NCBI RefSeq assembly: GCF_003605735.1
Contig: NZ_QXTJ01000045.1
Span: 88,223-152,222 of the forward strand
Direction: 5' to 3'
From: Pseudomonas sp. LS-2
Lineage (GTDB): Bacteria > Pseudomonadota > Gammaproteobacteria > Pseudomonadales > Pseudomonadaceae
DNA length: 64,000 nt
Below are positions 50,789 to 60,299 of the stretch, one piece after another (the first letter of the stretch is position 1; each line of letters begins with the position of its first letter). Below the pieces are notes generated by a model. The model was not told the origin of the DNA. It saw only the letters and a program-made list of their open reading frames with translations, and made no database searches. Position numbers and translations under genes: made by a program.

Positions 50789-52840
50789 TTGAAGCTGGAA
50801 CTCAAAAACAGCTTGTCGGTGAAGCTGCTGCGTGTGGTGTTGCTTTCAGCGCTGATCGTCGGCGTTGTGCTCAGCTGCGCGCAGATCGTTTATGACGCTT
50901 ACAAGACCCGTCAAGCGGTCGCCACCGACGCCGGGCGTATTCTCGACATGTTCCGCGACCCGTCGACTCAGGCTGTCTATAGCCTGGACCGGGAAATGGG
51001 CATGCAAGTCATCGAGGGCCTGTTCCAGGACAAGGCCGTGCGCATGGCGTCCATCGGTCATCCCAACGAAACGCTGCTCGCGGAGAAAACCCGAGACCTG
51101 CAGTCAACGCCCACCCGCTGGCTGACCGACCCGATTCTCGGCCAGGAACGCAGTTTCACCACCCAACTGGTGGGCCGTAGCCCGTACAGCGAATATTACG
51201 GCGATCTGCGCATCACCCTAGACACCGCCACCTACGGCGAAGGCTTCCTGACCAACTCGATGATCATCTTCATCTCCGGCGTGCTGCGTGCGCTGGCCAT
51301 GGGGCTGGTGCTGTATCTGGTCTATCACTGGCTGCTGACCAAACCCCTGTCACGCATCATCGAACACCTGACCACCATCAACCCCGACCGCCCGAGCGAG
51401 CACCAATTGCCGCTGCTCAAGGGGCATGAAAAGAACGAACTGGGCCTCTGGGTCAATACCGCCAACCAGCTGCTGGCCTCCATCGAGCGCAACACGCACC
51501 TGCGCCACGAGGCCGAATCCAGTCTGCTTCGCATGGCGCAGTATGACTTTCTCACCGGGTTGCCCAATCGTCAGCAATTACAGCAACAGCTGGACAAGAT
51601 CCTGATCGATGCCGGTCGGGTGCAACACCGGGTCGCCGTGCTGTGCGTCGGGCTGGATGATTTCAAAGGCATCAACGAGCAGTTCAGTTATCAGACGGGT
51701 GACCAATTACTGCTGGCGCTGGCCGATCGCCTGCGCGGACACAGCGGGCGGCTGGGAGCGCTGGCGCGCCTGGGTGGCGATCAGTTCGCGCTGGTCCAGG
51801 CCGACATCGAACAGCCTTACGAAGCCGCCGAACTGGCGCAAAACATTCTCGATGACCTGGAAGCTCCATTCGCGCTCGACCAGCAGGAAATCCGCCTGCG
51901 CGCCACCATCGGCATCACCTTGTTCCCGGAAGATGGCGACAGCACCGAGAAACTGCTGCAGAAAGCCGAACAGACCATGACCCTGGCCAAGACCCGTTCG
52001 CGCAACCGTTATCAGTTCTACATTGCCAGCGTCGACAGCGAGATGCGCCGCCGCCGCGAGCTGGAAAAGGACCTGCGAGAAGCCTTGGTGCGCAATCAGT
52101 TTCACCTCGTCTACCAGCCGCAGATCAGCTACCGCGATCAACGCGTGGTGGGGGTCGAGGCGCTGATTCGCTGGGTTCACCCCGAGCACGGCTTCGTGCC
52201 GCCCGACCAGTTCATTCCGCTGGCCGAACAGAACGGCTCGATCATCGCCATTGGCGAATGGGTGCTGGATCAGGCGTGCAAACAGCTGCGCGAATGGCAC
52301 GATCAAGGCTTCTCCGACCTGCGCATGGCGGTTAACCTTTCGACGGTTCAACTGCACCACTCGGAACTGCCCCGCGTGGTCAACAACCTGCTGCAGATCT
52401 ATCGCCTGCCGCCGCGCAGTCTGGAGCTTGAAGTCACCGAAACCGGCCTGATGGAAGACATCAGCACCGCCGCTCAACACTTGCTCAGCCTGCGTCGCTC
52501 CGGTGCACTGATCGCCATTGATGACTTCGGCACGGGCTATTCATCGCTGAGTTATCTGAAAAGTCTGCCGCTGGACAAAATCAAGATCGACAAGAGCTTT
52601 GTTCAAGACCTGATCGACGACGATGACGACGCCACCATCGTGCGCGCCATCATCCAGCTTGGCAAAAGTCTGGGGATGCAAGTCATTGCCGAAGGTGTGG
52701 AAACCACCGAGCAAGAGGCTTACATCATTTCCGAGGGATGCCACGAGGGTCAGGGCTACTTCTACAGCAAGCCGCTGCCGGCCCGCGAGCTGCTGTCTTA
52801 TCTGAAGCAGGCGCATCGCAGTCACGTCGGGGTTTTGTAA
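50789..52840 (+). CDS. bifA: c-di-GMP phosphodiesterase with degenerate GGDEF and intact EAL (BifA)
   Basis: Degrades c-di-GMP and so restrains biofilm formation and promotes motility. The 683-residue protein has a transmembrane helix near 14-33, a periplasmic loop, a second helix near 157-180, then GGDEF and EAL domains. The GGDEF site reads LGGDQF (about residue 330), the variant reported for P. aeruginosa BifA and not expected to make c-di-GMP. The EAL domain is complete: EALIRW, AVNLS, DDFGTGYSSLSYL, KIDKSF, EGVET. The start is a TTG with AAGGA 8 bases upstream; no in-frame ATG suits. Location after sodB matches the order I recall for sodB-bifA. Confidence 0.93.
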   Translation: MKLELKNSLSVKLLRVVLLSALIVGVVLSCAQIVYDAYKTRQAVATDAGRILDMFRDPSTQAVYSLDREMGMQVIEGLFQDKAVRMASIGHPNETLLAEKTRDLQSTPTRWLTDPILGQERSFTTQLVGRSPYSEYYGDLRITLDTATYGEGFLTNSMIIFISGVLRALAMGLVLYLVYHWLLTKPLSRIIEHLTTINPDRPSEHQLPLLKGHEKNELGLWVNTANQLLASIERNTHLRHEAESSLLRMAQYDFLTGLPNRQQLQQQLDKILIDAGRVQHRVAVLCVGLDDFKGINEQFSYQTGDQLLLALADRLRGHSGRLGALARLGGDQFALVQADIEQPYEAAELAQNILDDLEAPFALDQQEIRLRATIGITLFPEDGDSTEKLLQKAEQTMTLAKTRSRNRYQFYIASVDSEMRRRRELEKDLREALVRNQFHLVYQPQISYRDQRVVGVEALIRWVHPEHGFVPPDQFIPLAEQNGSIIAIGEWVLDQACKQLREWHDQGFSDLRMAVNLSTVQLHHSELPRVVNNLLQIYRLPPRSLELEVTETGLMEDISTAAQHLLSLRRSGALIAIDDFGTGYSSLSYLKSLPLDKIKIDKSFVQDLIDDDDDATIVRAIIQLGKSLGMQVIAEGVETTEQEAYIISEGCHEGQGYFYSKPLPARELLSYLKQAHRSHVGVL

Positions 52841-52859
52841 TCGGCAACACCCTTTCGCG

Positions 52860-52922
52860 GCGCGCGTTGCGGCGACGGCGTTAACATTACCGCCGCCGTC
52901 GGCAGGATGTTCCGCTACAGAT
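52860..52922. repeat. REP-like inverted repeat downstream of bifA
   Basis: CGACGGCG and CGCCGTCG face each other around TTAACATTAC, and the right end reads TGTAGCGGAA on the minus strand. It is a divergent REP unit in a 260-base gap that otherwise holds the iron-locus promoter. Confidence 0.6.
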
Positions 52923-53019
52923 CCCTCCGATAATCGCCCCCCACCTTTCAGCGCCTGAAACCCTTGTAACAGCTTGAAATATCTCCCCTCCCCCGTCAGG
53001 GCGTTTTGCCTTTACACAG

Positions 53020-53038
53020 AATGCAAATCCTTCGCATT
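53020..53038 (+). promoter_or_regulatory. Fur box upstream of the imelysin locus
   Basis: AATGCAAATCCTTCGCATT is a 19-base imperfect palindrome with AATGC/GCATT arms. It matches the Pseudomonas Fur-box style AATGCAAATNATTCGCATT, 63 bases before the first gene. It implies repression when iron is plentiful. Confidence 0.78.
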
Positions 53039-53100
53039 ATGGCGCAGCTTTTTTTTGGCGCTCGCCAACGTTCTCCCCTCTTTCGACGCAGGATTCCGTC

Positions 53101-54447
53101 ATGATTCGTATGCCCCTGGCAACTGCCAGTCTGCTGGCCATCGCTATCGCTCTGGCCGGTTGTGACCAAGGCAAGGACAAGCCCGCTGCAACCGCACCGA
53201 CCCCGGCTCCGGCTGCTGCTACCCCGGCAGCTGCCCCGGCCGCCGCGCCAGCCCAGACCGACGATGCAGCTGCCAAGGCAGTCGTCGCGAACTATGCGAA
53301 CATCGTGTTCGCCGTATTCAGCGACGCCGAATCCACCGCCAAGACACTCAGCACCGCTGTCGACGCATTCCTCGCGACACCGAACGATCAGACCCTCGAA
53401 GCCGCCCGCGCTGCCTGGCTCGCCGCCCGTGTGCCCTATATGCAGAGTGAAGTGTTCCGCTTCGGCAATACCATCATCGACGATTGGGAAGGTCAGGTGA
53501 ACGCCTGGCCACTGGACGAAGGCCTGATCGATTACGTCGCCAAGGACTATCAACACGCGCTGGGCAATCCGGGCGCTACCGCCAACATCATCGCCAATAC
53601 ATCGGTGCAGGTGGGTGAAGACAAGGTCGACGTCACCCAAATCACCCCTGAAAAACTCGCCAGCCTCAACGAACTGGGTGGCTCAGAAGCCAACGTTGCC
53701 ACCGGCTATCACGCCATCGAATTCCTGCTCTGGGGCCAGGATCTGCACGGCAACGGTCCGGGCGCTGGCGAGCGTCCTGCCAGCGATTACGTCGAAGGCC
53801 AGGGCGGCACCGGGGGCCATAACGATCGTCGTCGCGCCTACCTGAAAGCTGCGACGGATCTGCTGGTCAGCGACCTGGAAGAAATGGTCAACAACTGGAA
53901 ACCGGGAGTGGCCGACAACTACCGTGCCACGCTCGAAGCCGAGCCGGGTGAAAGCGGTCTGCGCAAGATCCTCTTCGGCATGGGCAGCCTGTCGCTGGGC
54001 GAACTGGCAGGTGAACGCATGAAGGTCGCGCTGGAAGCCAACTCCAGCGAAGACGAGCACGACTGCTTCAGCGACAACACCCATAACTCGCACTTCTATA
54101 ACGCCCTGGGCATCCGCAACGTCTACCTGGGCGAGTACACCCGCGTAGACGGCAGCAAGGTCACCGGGCCGAGCCTGTCTTCGCTGGTCGCCAAGGTCGA
54201 TGCCGCGACCGACACGACGCTGCGTGCCGATCTGGACGCCACTCAGGCCCAGCTGCAGGTGCTCGTCGATCCCGCCAACAAGCGTGAGCATTTCGATCAA
54301 CTGATCGCTGCCGGCAACACCGCAGGCAATCAAGTCGTTCGTGACGCGATTGCCGCACTGGTCAAGCAGACCGGCGGCATCGAACAGGCGGCTGGCAAAC
54401 TGGGCATCACAGACCTGAACCCGGACAACGCCGATCACGCGTTCTGA
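53101..54447 (+). CDS. Imelysin-family iron-regulated lipoprotein (IcmP/IrpA-like)
   Basis: A 448-residue predicted lipoprotein. The signal ends in LAGC (Cys21), an Ala/Pro-rich linker of about 30 residues follows, then the imelysin (peptidase M75) helical domain. The GxHxxE metal-type motif is intact in ATGYHAIEFLLWGQ. Despite the older name (insulin-cleaving metalloproteinase), the family is now thought to bind iron or heme in the periplasm. A Fur box lies upstream and a terminator after the gene, so it can be expressed alone. Gene order resembles the P. aeruginosa icmP locus. Confidence 0.9.
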   Translation: MIRMPLATASLLAIAIALAGCDQGKDKPAATAPTPAPAAATPAAAPAAAPAQTDDAAAKAVVANYANIVFAVFSDAESTAKTLSTAVDAFLATPNDQTLEAARAAWLAARVPYMQSEVFRFGNTIIDDWEGQVNAWPLDEGLIDYVAKDYQHALGNPGATANIIANTSVQVGEDKVDVTQITPEKLASLNELGGSEANVATGYHAIEFLLWGQDLHGNGPGAGERPASDYVEGQGGTGGHNDRRRAYLKAATDLLVSDLEEMVNNWKPGVADNYRATLEAEPGESGLRKILFGMGSLSLGELAGERMKVALEANSSEDEHDCFSDNTHNSHFYNALGIRNVYLGEYTRVDGSKVTGPSLSSLVAKVDAATDTTLRADLDATQAQLQVLVDPANKREHFDQLIAAGNTAGNQVVRDAIAALVKQTGGIEQAAGKLGITDLNPDNADHAF

Positions 54448-54494
54448 TCGAAGATGAACCCGCGCCATCAGGCGCAAGGATGCACATCAAAAAG

Positions 54495-54526
54495 AAGGCC
54501 GACTCGTCATCCGAGTCGGCCTTTTT
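54495..54526 (+). terminator. Terminator after the first imelysin gene
   Basis: Perfect 12-base stem AAGGCCGACTCG/CGAGTCGGCCTT with a 5-base loop and T-run, 47 bases after the stop. Confidence 0.93.
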
Positions 54527-54694
54527 CATGCCGCGAATCTAGCTGAAAACCCCGTAAAACGGGCCTGTTCCGAGGACCGGTCCGTAAGTTCTGTAGGGCA
54601 TTTCCTGTTCACTCTTTGTCGGATTGAACCCCTCTTGTTCGCCGTCGATCATGCGCACTTCCTTGACCCCATCCCATCCAGGAGGAGACAGACA

Positions 54695-55234
54695 GTGCCC
54701 AAGAGAGACAATAAAAGGCGCCGCGTCAGCAAACTCAAAGCCAACGATTACGGCATCCACCTACTGGTCGGCATCAAGGGCCCCCGCGCCTGGAAGGTGA
54801 CGATCTATCGTGACGGCAGAACCTTCAACAGACTGTTCTCATTCTCTCGCTACGGCGGACGCGACGCGGCCCGCAAAGCGGCTGACGAATGCCGCGACCA
54901 ACTGCTGCTTGCGCACCTGCCCAAACTCAGTCGCGATGTCCGACAGCGGATCATCGCAACCAACACCAGTGGCTATCCGGGCGTGCATTATCGCTGCTAC
55001 ACAGGCATCGCCTACTGGGTGGCACGTACCACGTTGCGTAATGGCAGCAGCGTCACGAAATCCTTCAGGGTCGAGCACTACGGCTATGAACGAGCCAAGG
55101 AGCTGGCGATCCGTGAGCGCGAGCGCCAGCTCGACGGCATTGGCGATTACCGATCCTTCAAGGTGGTCGAAGGCGAACGACGTTTGATGCAGTTGCTGGT
55201 GGAAAATCCGGCACTGGAAATCACCGGCGTTTAA
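54695..55234 (+). CDS. AP2-domain-like DNA-binding protein
   Basis: A 179-residue basic protein with what look like two AP2/ERF-type modules. A first, weaker one lies around GIHLLVGIKGPRAWKVTIY. A clear one covers NTSGYPGVHYRCYTGIAYWVARTTL continuing to AKELAIRERERQL, with the SGYPGV and W-x-A landmarks. In bacteria such domains occur with homing endonucleases and phage proteins. No nuclease domain is visible here, so it may be a stand-alone DNA binder. I chose the GTG at 54695 because GGAGGA lies 8 bases upstream. It sits between the two parts of the iron locus. Confidence 0.72.
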   Translation: MPKRDNKRRRVSKLKANDYGIHLLVGIKGPRAWKVTIYRDGRTFNRLFSFSRYGGRDAARKAADECRDQLLLAHLPKLSRDVRQRIIATNTSGYPGVHYRCYTGIAYWVARTTLRNGSSVTKSFRVEHYGYERAKELAIRERERQLDGIGDYRSFKVVEGERRLMQLLVENPALEITGV

Positions 55235-55379
55235 AGGGTGTTCCGCGGGCTTTCAGGTCCGGTGGGAAATTGGTTACAACACGTTTCGAGAGGCACTTAC
55301 AAACGCTAATTGCTCTTATTCCTCAAAGACGGGGCTGGTAAGCTTGCTCGCCCCGATTTTCCCCCTTTGCAGGATGTAT

Positions 55380-56804
55380 ATGACTGCGCGGTTCCGCCTC
55401 TCGTTTTATCTGCTGATGGCCTGGGCCCTTGGCGGGTGTGACGACGCCCCGCGTTTTGCCGCCGCCGAGCCCGGCGAAGCACAGTCTGGCGGCGCAGCCA
55501 CCGTCAACAAGAGCGACCGCAACGCCTTTTCCCTGCCGTCGGCCAACCTTTCTCCCACGCGCCGGCTGGACTTCAGCGTCGGCAACAGTTTCTTCCGCAG
55601 CCCGTGGGTCATCGCCCCCTCGACCACCACCGCCCGCGACGGTCTTGGTCCGCTGTTCAATACCAACGCCTGCCAGAACTGCCATATCAGGGACGGCCGA
55701 GGCCATCCTCCGGAGCCCGATGACAGCAATGCGGTATCGATGCTGGTGCGGTTGTCCATTCCGGACGAATCCGGACATGCCGGCGTGAAGCAACTGGGGC
55801 TGACTGCTGAACCGACCTATGGCACGCAGTTGCAGGACATGGCCATACCCGGCGTCGCGCCTGAAGCCCGCGTGCGCGTCGAATACGATTCCATGACCGT
55901 GCACTTCCGTGACGGCACACCCGCCCACTTGCGTCGCCCTACCTTGCGGATTACGCAGCTGGGTTATGGTCCCCTGCACCCTCAGGCACGCGCCTCGGCA
56001 CGCATCGCTCCGCCGATGATAGGGCTGGGCCTGCTGGAAGCGATTCCACAAGCGGCGATCCTTGCCAATGCCGATCCGGACGACGAGAACGGCACGGGCA
56101 TCACCGGCACACCCAATTGGGTATGGGACGACGCGCAGCAAAAAACCGTACTCGGACGTTTCGGCTGGAAAGCGTCCCAGCCCAGCGTCAATCAACAGAA
56201 CGCTCACGCATTGGCGGGCGACATGGGGCTGACATCCCGACTGAAACCCGCAGACGACTGCACCCCGTCACAAACGGCCTGCATCGATGCGCCAACTGGC
56301 GAAGGCTCCGACGGTGAGCCGGAAGTCAGCGACAACATATTGCGACTGATGACCTTCTACGCTCGAAACCTGGGTGTACCGGCCCGTCGGGATGTCGCCG
56401 ACCCACAGGTGCTGGCCGGTAAAAACCTGTTCTTCAAGGCCGGTTGCCAGCAATGCCATACGCCTCAGTTCACGACCTCAGCCGATGCCGTAGAACCGGA
56501 GCTTGCGAATCAGGTGATCCGCCCCTACACCGATCTGTTGCTGCACGACATGGGCGAAGGGCTGGCGGACAACCTCAGCGAGTTTCACGCCAGCGGCCAA
56601 CAATGGCGCACGCCGCCGTTATGGGGCTTAGGGCTGACACAGACGGTCAGCGGCCACACGCAGTTTCTGCACGACGGGCGCGCCCGCAACCTGATGGAAG
56701 CCGTGCTCTGGCATGGCGGCGAGGCGTTGCCCGCGCAGCGTCAGGTGTTGGCGTTCGATGCACAACAGCGAGCTGCCCTGCTGGCGTTCCTGAACTCTCT
56801 TTAA
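55380..56804 (+). CDS. Di-heme DUF1111 oxidoreductase lipoprotein (cytochrome c peroxidase-like)
   Basis: A 474-residue exported protein with lipobox LGGC at Cys20 and two CXXCH heme-binding sites: CQNCH near residue 100 and CQQCH near 358. The DUF1111 core FGWKASQPSVNQQNAHALAGDMGLTS is between them, and a C-terminal peroxidase-like region LWGLGLTQTVSGHTQFLHDGRARNLMEAVLWH follows. I chose the ATG at 55380 with AGGA 5 bases upstream. A weak Fur-like sequence, GCTAATTGCTCTTATT, lies at 55305. Probably electron transfer or iron oxidation/reduction in the periplasm, acting with the imelysin proteins. Confidence 0.88.
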   Translation: MTARFRLSFYLLMAWALGGCDDAPRFAAAEPGEAQSGGAATVNKSDRNAFSLPSANLSPTRRLDFSVGNSFFRSPWVIAPSTTTARDGLGPLFNTNACQNCHIRDGRGHPPEPDDSNAVSMLVRLSIPDESGHAGVKQLGLTAEPTYGTQLQDMAIPGVAPEARVRVEYDSMTVHFRDGTPAHLRRPTLRITQLGYGPLHPQARASARIAPPMIGLGLLEAIPQAAILANADPDDENGTGITGTPNWVWDDAQQKTVLGRFGWKASQPSVNQQNAHALAGDMGLTSRLKPADDCTPSQTACIDAPTGEGSDGEPEVSDNILRLMTFYARNLGVPARRDVADPQVLAGKNLFFKAGCQQCHTPQFTTSADAVEPELANQVIRPYTDLLLHDMGEGLADNLSEFHASGQQWRTPPLWGLGLTQTVSGHTQFLHDGRARNLMEAVLWHGGEALPAQRQVLAFDAQQRAALLAFLNSL

Positions 56805-56834
56805 CTGCATTTTCTGAACGATAAGGAGCCGGAC

Positions 56835-57899
56835 ATGTTCCGTCCCAAGCTGTTATTCACCAGCCTCGCCGCGCTCGCGCTGGGTGCCTGCGCGCCCTCG
56901 GATCCACAGGCTGTGACGTCTGCTGCCATCGCCAAACAGGTGATTCTGCCGACCTACAGCCGCTGGGTGGACGCCGACCGCCAGTTGGCAGTCAGTTCGC
57001 TGGCGTTCTGTCAGGGCAACAGCGATCTGGACACCGCACGCGCCGATTTCCTGCATGCGCAGAAAGCCTGGGCCCAACTGCAGCCGCTGCTGATCGGCCC
57101 GCTGGCCGAGGACAATCGCGCCTGGCAGGTCCAGTTCTGGCCGGACAAGAAAAACCTTGTCGGTCGTCAGGTCGAGCAATTGGTGACCGCGCAGCCACAG
57201 ATCAGCGCCGATGCCCTGGCAAAATCCAGCGTTGTGGTGCAGGGCCTGTCAGCCTATGAGTACATTCTGTTCGACGCCGGGATCGACATGGCGACCGCAG
57301 AACAGAAGGCCCGCTATTGCCCGCTGCTCACGGCCATTGGCGAGCGCCAGAAAAACCTGGCCGAGCAGATCCTCAACAGCTGGAACAGTACCGACGGCAT
57401 GCTCGCGCAACTGAGCAAGTTCCCGAACCAGCGCTATGCCGATTCCCATGAAGCCATTGCCGAGCTGCTGCGGGTTCAGGTCACCGCGCTGGACAGCCTG
57501 AAGAAAAAACTCGGCACACCGCTGGGCCGTCAGTCCAAGGGCGTACCTCAGCCGTTCCAGGCCGAAGCCTGGCGCAGCAAGGCCTCGCTGAGCAGTTTGC
57601 AAGCCAGTCTGGAAAGCGCAGAAACCGTCTGGGCCGGCATAGACAACCATGGCCTGCGGGGCCTGCTGCCTGCCGAACAGAAACCCTTGGCGGACAAGAT
57701 CGACGCCGCTTATGCAGAAAGCCGCAAACAGCTGGCGGCGATGGAGCCACCGTTGGTTGAACTGCTGACGACCGAACAAGGGCGTCAGCAGTTGAATGCG
57801 TTCTACGACAGCCTTAACGTGGTGCACCGCCTGCATGAAGGCGAACTGGCCAAGGCGTTGGGCATCCAGTTGGGTTTCAACGCCAACGATGGTGACTGA
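56835..57899 (+). CDS. Second imelysin-family lipoprotein, variant metal motif
   Basis: A 354-residue lipoprotein (lipobox LGAC, Cys19) with the imelysin-like helical fold. Where the first protein has GxHxxE, this one has GLSAYEYILF, keeping the Gly and Glu but lacking the His, so metal binding would differ. It is 30 bases after the DUF1111 gene and one base before the DUF1513 gene, clearly an operon. Together they resemble the four-gene periplasmic iron set next to P. aeruginosa mexVW. Confidence 0.88.
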   Translation: MFRPKLLFTSLAALALGACAPSDPQAVTSAAIAKQVILPTYSRWVDADRQLAVSSLAFCQGNSDLDTARADFLHAQKAWAQLQPLLIGPLAEDNRAWQVQFWPDKKNLVGRQVEQLVTAQPQISADALAKSSVVVQGLSAYEYILFDAGIDMATAEQKARYCPLLTAIGERQKNLAEQILNSWNSTDGMLAQLSKFPNQRYADSHEAIAELLRVQVTALDSLKKKLGTPLGRQSKGVPQPFQAEAWRSKASLSSLQASLESAETVWAGIDNHGLRGLLPAEQKPLADKIDAAYAESRKQLAAMEPPLVELLTTEQGRQQLNAFYDSLNVVHRLHEGELAKALGIQLGFNANDGD

Positions 57900-57900
57900 T

Positions 57901-58998
57901 ATGTTGCGACGTCAGGCTCTGGCTCTCGGCAGCCTCGTTCTCAGCGCCTGCACACTGGGCGGCTGGACGCTGTTCAAAAGCAAAGGCGAAAGCCCGCTGC
58001 TGCTGTCCGCCCGTGACGACAGTGACGGCCGGCACTACGCGGTGGGTTATCGGGTCGATGGCACTCAGGTGTTCGCCACCCATGTCGCCCAGCGTTGCCA
58101 CGACATCATCAATCATCCGGACCTTCCCATCGCGCTGTTCGTGGCGCGCAGACCAGGAACCGAAAGCTACCTGATCGACTTGCGCGACGGTCGCCTCTTG
58201 CAGACCATCACCTCGAAACCGAACCGGCATTTCTACGGCCATGCCGTCATTCACAAAGGCGGCGAATGGCTGTACGCCACCGAAAACGACACCACTGAAC
58301 CGGGTCGCGGCCTGCTGGGCATTTATCGCTTCGTCGGCGAGCGGCTGGAACACACGGGCGAAATTCCGACCCACGGCATCGGGCCGCATCAGGTGTCCTG
58401 GCTGCCGGACGGCGAGACGCTGGTGGTGGCCAACGGCGGCATCCGCACCGAGGCTGAAAGCCGGGTCGAAATGAACCTCCACGCCATGGAGCCGAGTCTG
58501 GTGCTGATGCAGCGGGACGGTACGCTGCTGAGCAAGGAGACCCTGTCGCAACAGATGAACAGCGTGCGTCACATGGCGATTGCCAGCGACGGCACTGTCG
58601 TCGCTGGTCAGCAATTCATGGGCGCGTCTCACGAGTCTGCTGAACTCCTGGCGATCAAACGCCCGGGTCAGGCATTTCAGGCCTTCCCGGTCGCCGACCA
58701 ACAGCTGCAAGCCATGGCCCATTACACTGCCAGCGTGGCCGTGCATGACGAATTGAGGCTGGTGGCCTTAACCGCGCCGCGCGGAAATCGTTTCTTCATA
58801 TGGGATCTGGACAGCGGCGAAGTGCGACTCGATGCACCGTTGCCGGATTGTGCTGGCGTCGGCGCAGTAGCCGACGGTTTTGTCGTAACCTCTGGCCAAG
58901 GCCGTTGCCGATTCTACGATTGCCGCCAGAGCACACTGGTGGCGCAACCACTGCAGCTGCCTGCGGGGTTGTGGGACAACCATTTGCATGTGGTCTAG
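57901..58998 (+). CDS. DUF1513 beta-propeller-like exported protein
   Basis: A 365-residue protein with an N-terminal signal (MLRRQALALGSLVLSAC) that has an RR pair and a lipobox-like LSAC. A seven-blade propeller-type repeat domain follows, including FYGHAVIHKGGEWLYATEND, GIGPHQVSWLPDGETLVVANGG and WDNHLHVV at the end. DUF1513 proteins accompany imelysin genes; function is not established. The ATG follows the previous stop by one base. Confidence 0.88.
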   Translation: MLRRQALALGSLVLSACTLGGWTLFKSKGESPLLLSARDDSDGRHYAVGYRVDGTQVFATHVAQRCHDIINHPDLPIALFVARRPGTESYLIDLRDGRLLQTITSKPNRHFYGHAVIHKGGEWLYATENDTTEPGRGLLGIYRFVGERLEHTGEIPTHGIGPHQVSWLPDGETLVVANGGIRTEAESRVEMNLHAMEPSLVLMQRDGTLLSKETLSQQMNSVRHMAIASDGTVVAGQQFMGASHESAELLAIKRPGQAFQAFPVADQQLQAMAHYTASVAVHDELRLVALTAPRGNRFFIWDLDSGEVRLDAPLPDCAGVGAVADGFVVTSGQGRCRFYDCRQSTLVAQPLQLPAGLWDNHLHVV

Positions 58999-59139
58999 GG
59001 GTACGAATACGGACTCTGCAGGAGTGGGACGTCGCACCAAAAACCAGCGCGCTTCGAAATCCGGGCCTGCCACTGGCAACTAATCCGCGACACGATTAAC
59101 GTGCTCGCCTGATTCATCTGTTTTCCAAGGAAGTGGAAT

Positions 59140-60285
59140 ATGTTGCGTCGCCGCATGTTGATCATGTTAGGGGTTGTGGTGATCGTGGTGCTCGCCCTGG
59201 GAGGGTACAAGGCATTCTCGATCTACAAACAGATCCAGCAATTCAGCGCCCCGAAACCGCCGATCAATGTTGCGGTCGCCATCGTCGAAGAGCGTCCGTG
59301 GCAAAGCCGTCTGCCGGCCATCGGCAGTCTCAAGGCCTTGCAAGGTGTGGATCTGAGCCTGGAGGTCGCGGGCACCGTCAAAGCCGTTCTGTTCGAGTCC
59401 GGCCAAAAGGTGAAAGTCGGCCAGCCGCTGCTGCAACTCGACAGCGATGTGGAGAAGGGTTTGCTCGGTACCGCCGAAGCCGATCTGGGTCTGGCTCAGG
59501 TCGACTATGGCCGGGGCAGTAAGCTGGTGGGGGACGCAGCCATCTCCAGAGGCGAATTCGACAAGCTCGCCGCCACTCAGAAGAAAGCGGCCGCCACCGT
59601 CGCGCAACTCAACGCCTCACTGGCGAAAAAACGCATTCTCGCGCCGTTCAACGGCACCATCGGCATCCGTCAGGTCGACGTCGGTGATTACCTCGCCAGT
59701 GGCACTGTGATCGCCACGCTTCAGGACCTGACCAGCCTCTACGCCGACTTCTTCGTGCCTGAACAAGTGCTGCCGAAACTGGCGATCGGTCTGCCGGTTC
59801 AGGTCAGCGTCGCGGCCTACCCGGACAGCGTCTTCAACGCCAGCATCAGCGCCATCAACCCCAAGGTCGAGGACGCCACGCGCAACGTGCTGGTACGCGC
59901 CACCCTGCCTAACCCCGACGGCAAACTGTTGCCGGGCATGTTCGCCAACCTGCAGGTGCTGCTCGGTCAAGACACCCCACAACTGGTCGTGCCTGAAAGC
60001 ACCATCACCTACACCTTGTATGGCAATTCGGTGTTCGTCGTGGTGCCGAAAAAAGGCGCCGACGGCCAGCCGGAGAAAAACGCCAAGGGTGAACAGCAAC
60101 TCGCCGTGGAACGCCGCTTCGTCGACACCGGCGAACGCCGTGGCGGGGTGGTCATCATCAGCAAAGGATTGAAAGCGGGCGAGCAAGTGGTCACCGGTGG
60201 ACAGCTGAAGCTGGACAACGGCGCCCACGTCGCCATCAGTGCCGATCAGGCAGCCCAACCGAGCAGCCAGCCCAAGGTTGACTGA
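59140..60285 (+). CDS. mexV: RND efflux periplasmic adaptor (MexV-like)
   Basis: A 381-residue membrane fusion protein anchored by an N-terminal helix (MLIMLGVVVIVVLALGGY), with no lipobox. The lipoyl/hairpin/barrel order is visible: VDLSLEVAGTVKAVLFESGQKVKVGQPLLQLD, then a coiled hairpin, then KRILAPFNGTIGIRQVDVGDYL. It joins the next gene's transporter to an outer-membrane channel. The name rests on order after the imelysin/DUF1513 genes, recalled as PA4370-PA4375. Confidence 0.85.
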   Translation: MLRRRMLIMLGVVVIVVLALGGYKAFSIYKQIQQFSAPKPPINVAVAIVEERPWQSRLPAIGSLKALQGVDLSLEVAGTVKAVLFESGQKVKVGQPLLQLDSDVEKGLLGTAEADLGLAQVDYGRGSKLVGDAAISRGEFDKLAATQKKAAATVAQLNASLAKKRILAPFNGTIGIRQVDVGDYLASGTVIATLQDLTSLYADFFVPEQVLPKLAIGLPVQVSVAAYPDSVFNASISAINPKVEDATRNVLVRATLPNPDGKLLPGMFANLQVLLGQDTPQLVVPESTITYTLYGNSVFVVVPKKGADGQPEKNAKGEQQLAVERRFVDTGERRGGVVIISKGLKAGEQVVTGGQLKLDNGAHVAISADQAAQPSSQPKVD

Positions 60286-60299
60286 TCAAAGGAGCTTCC

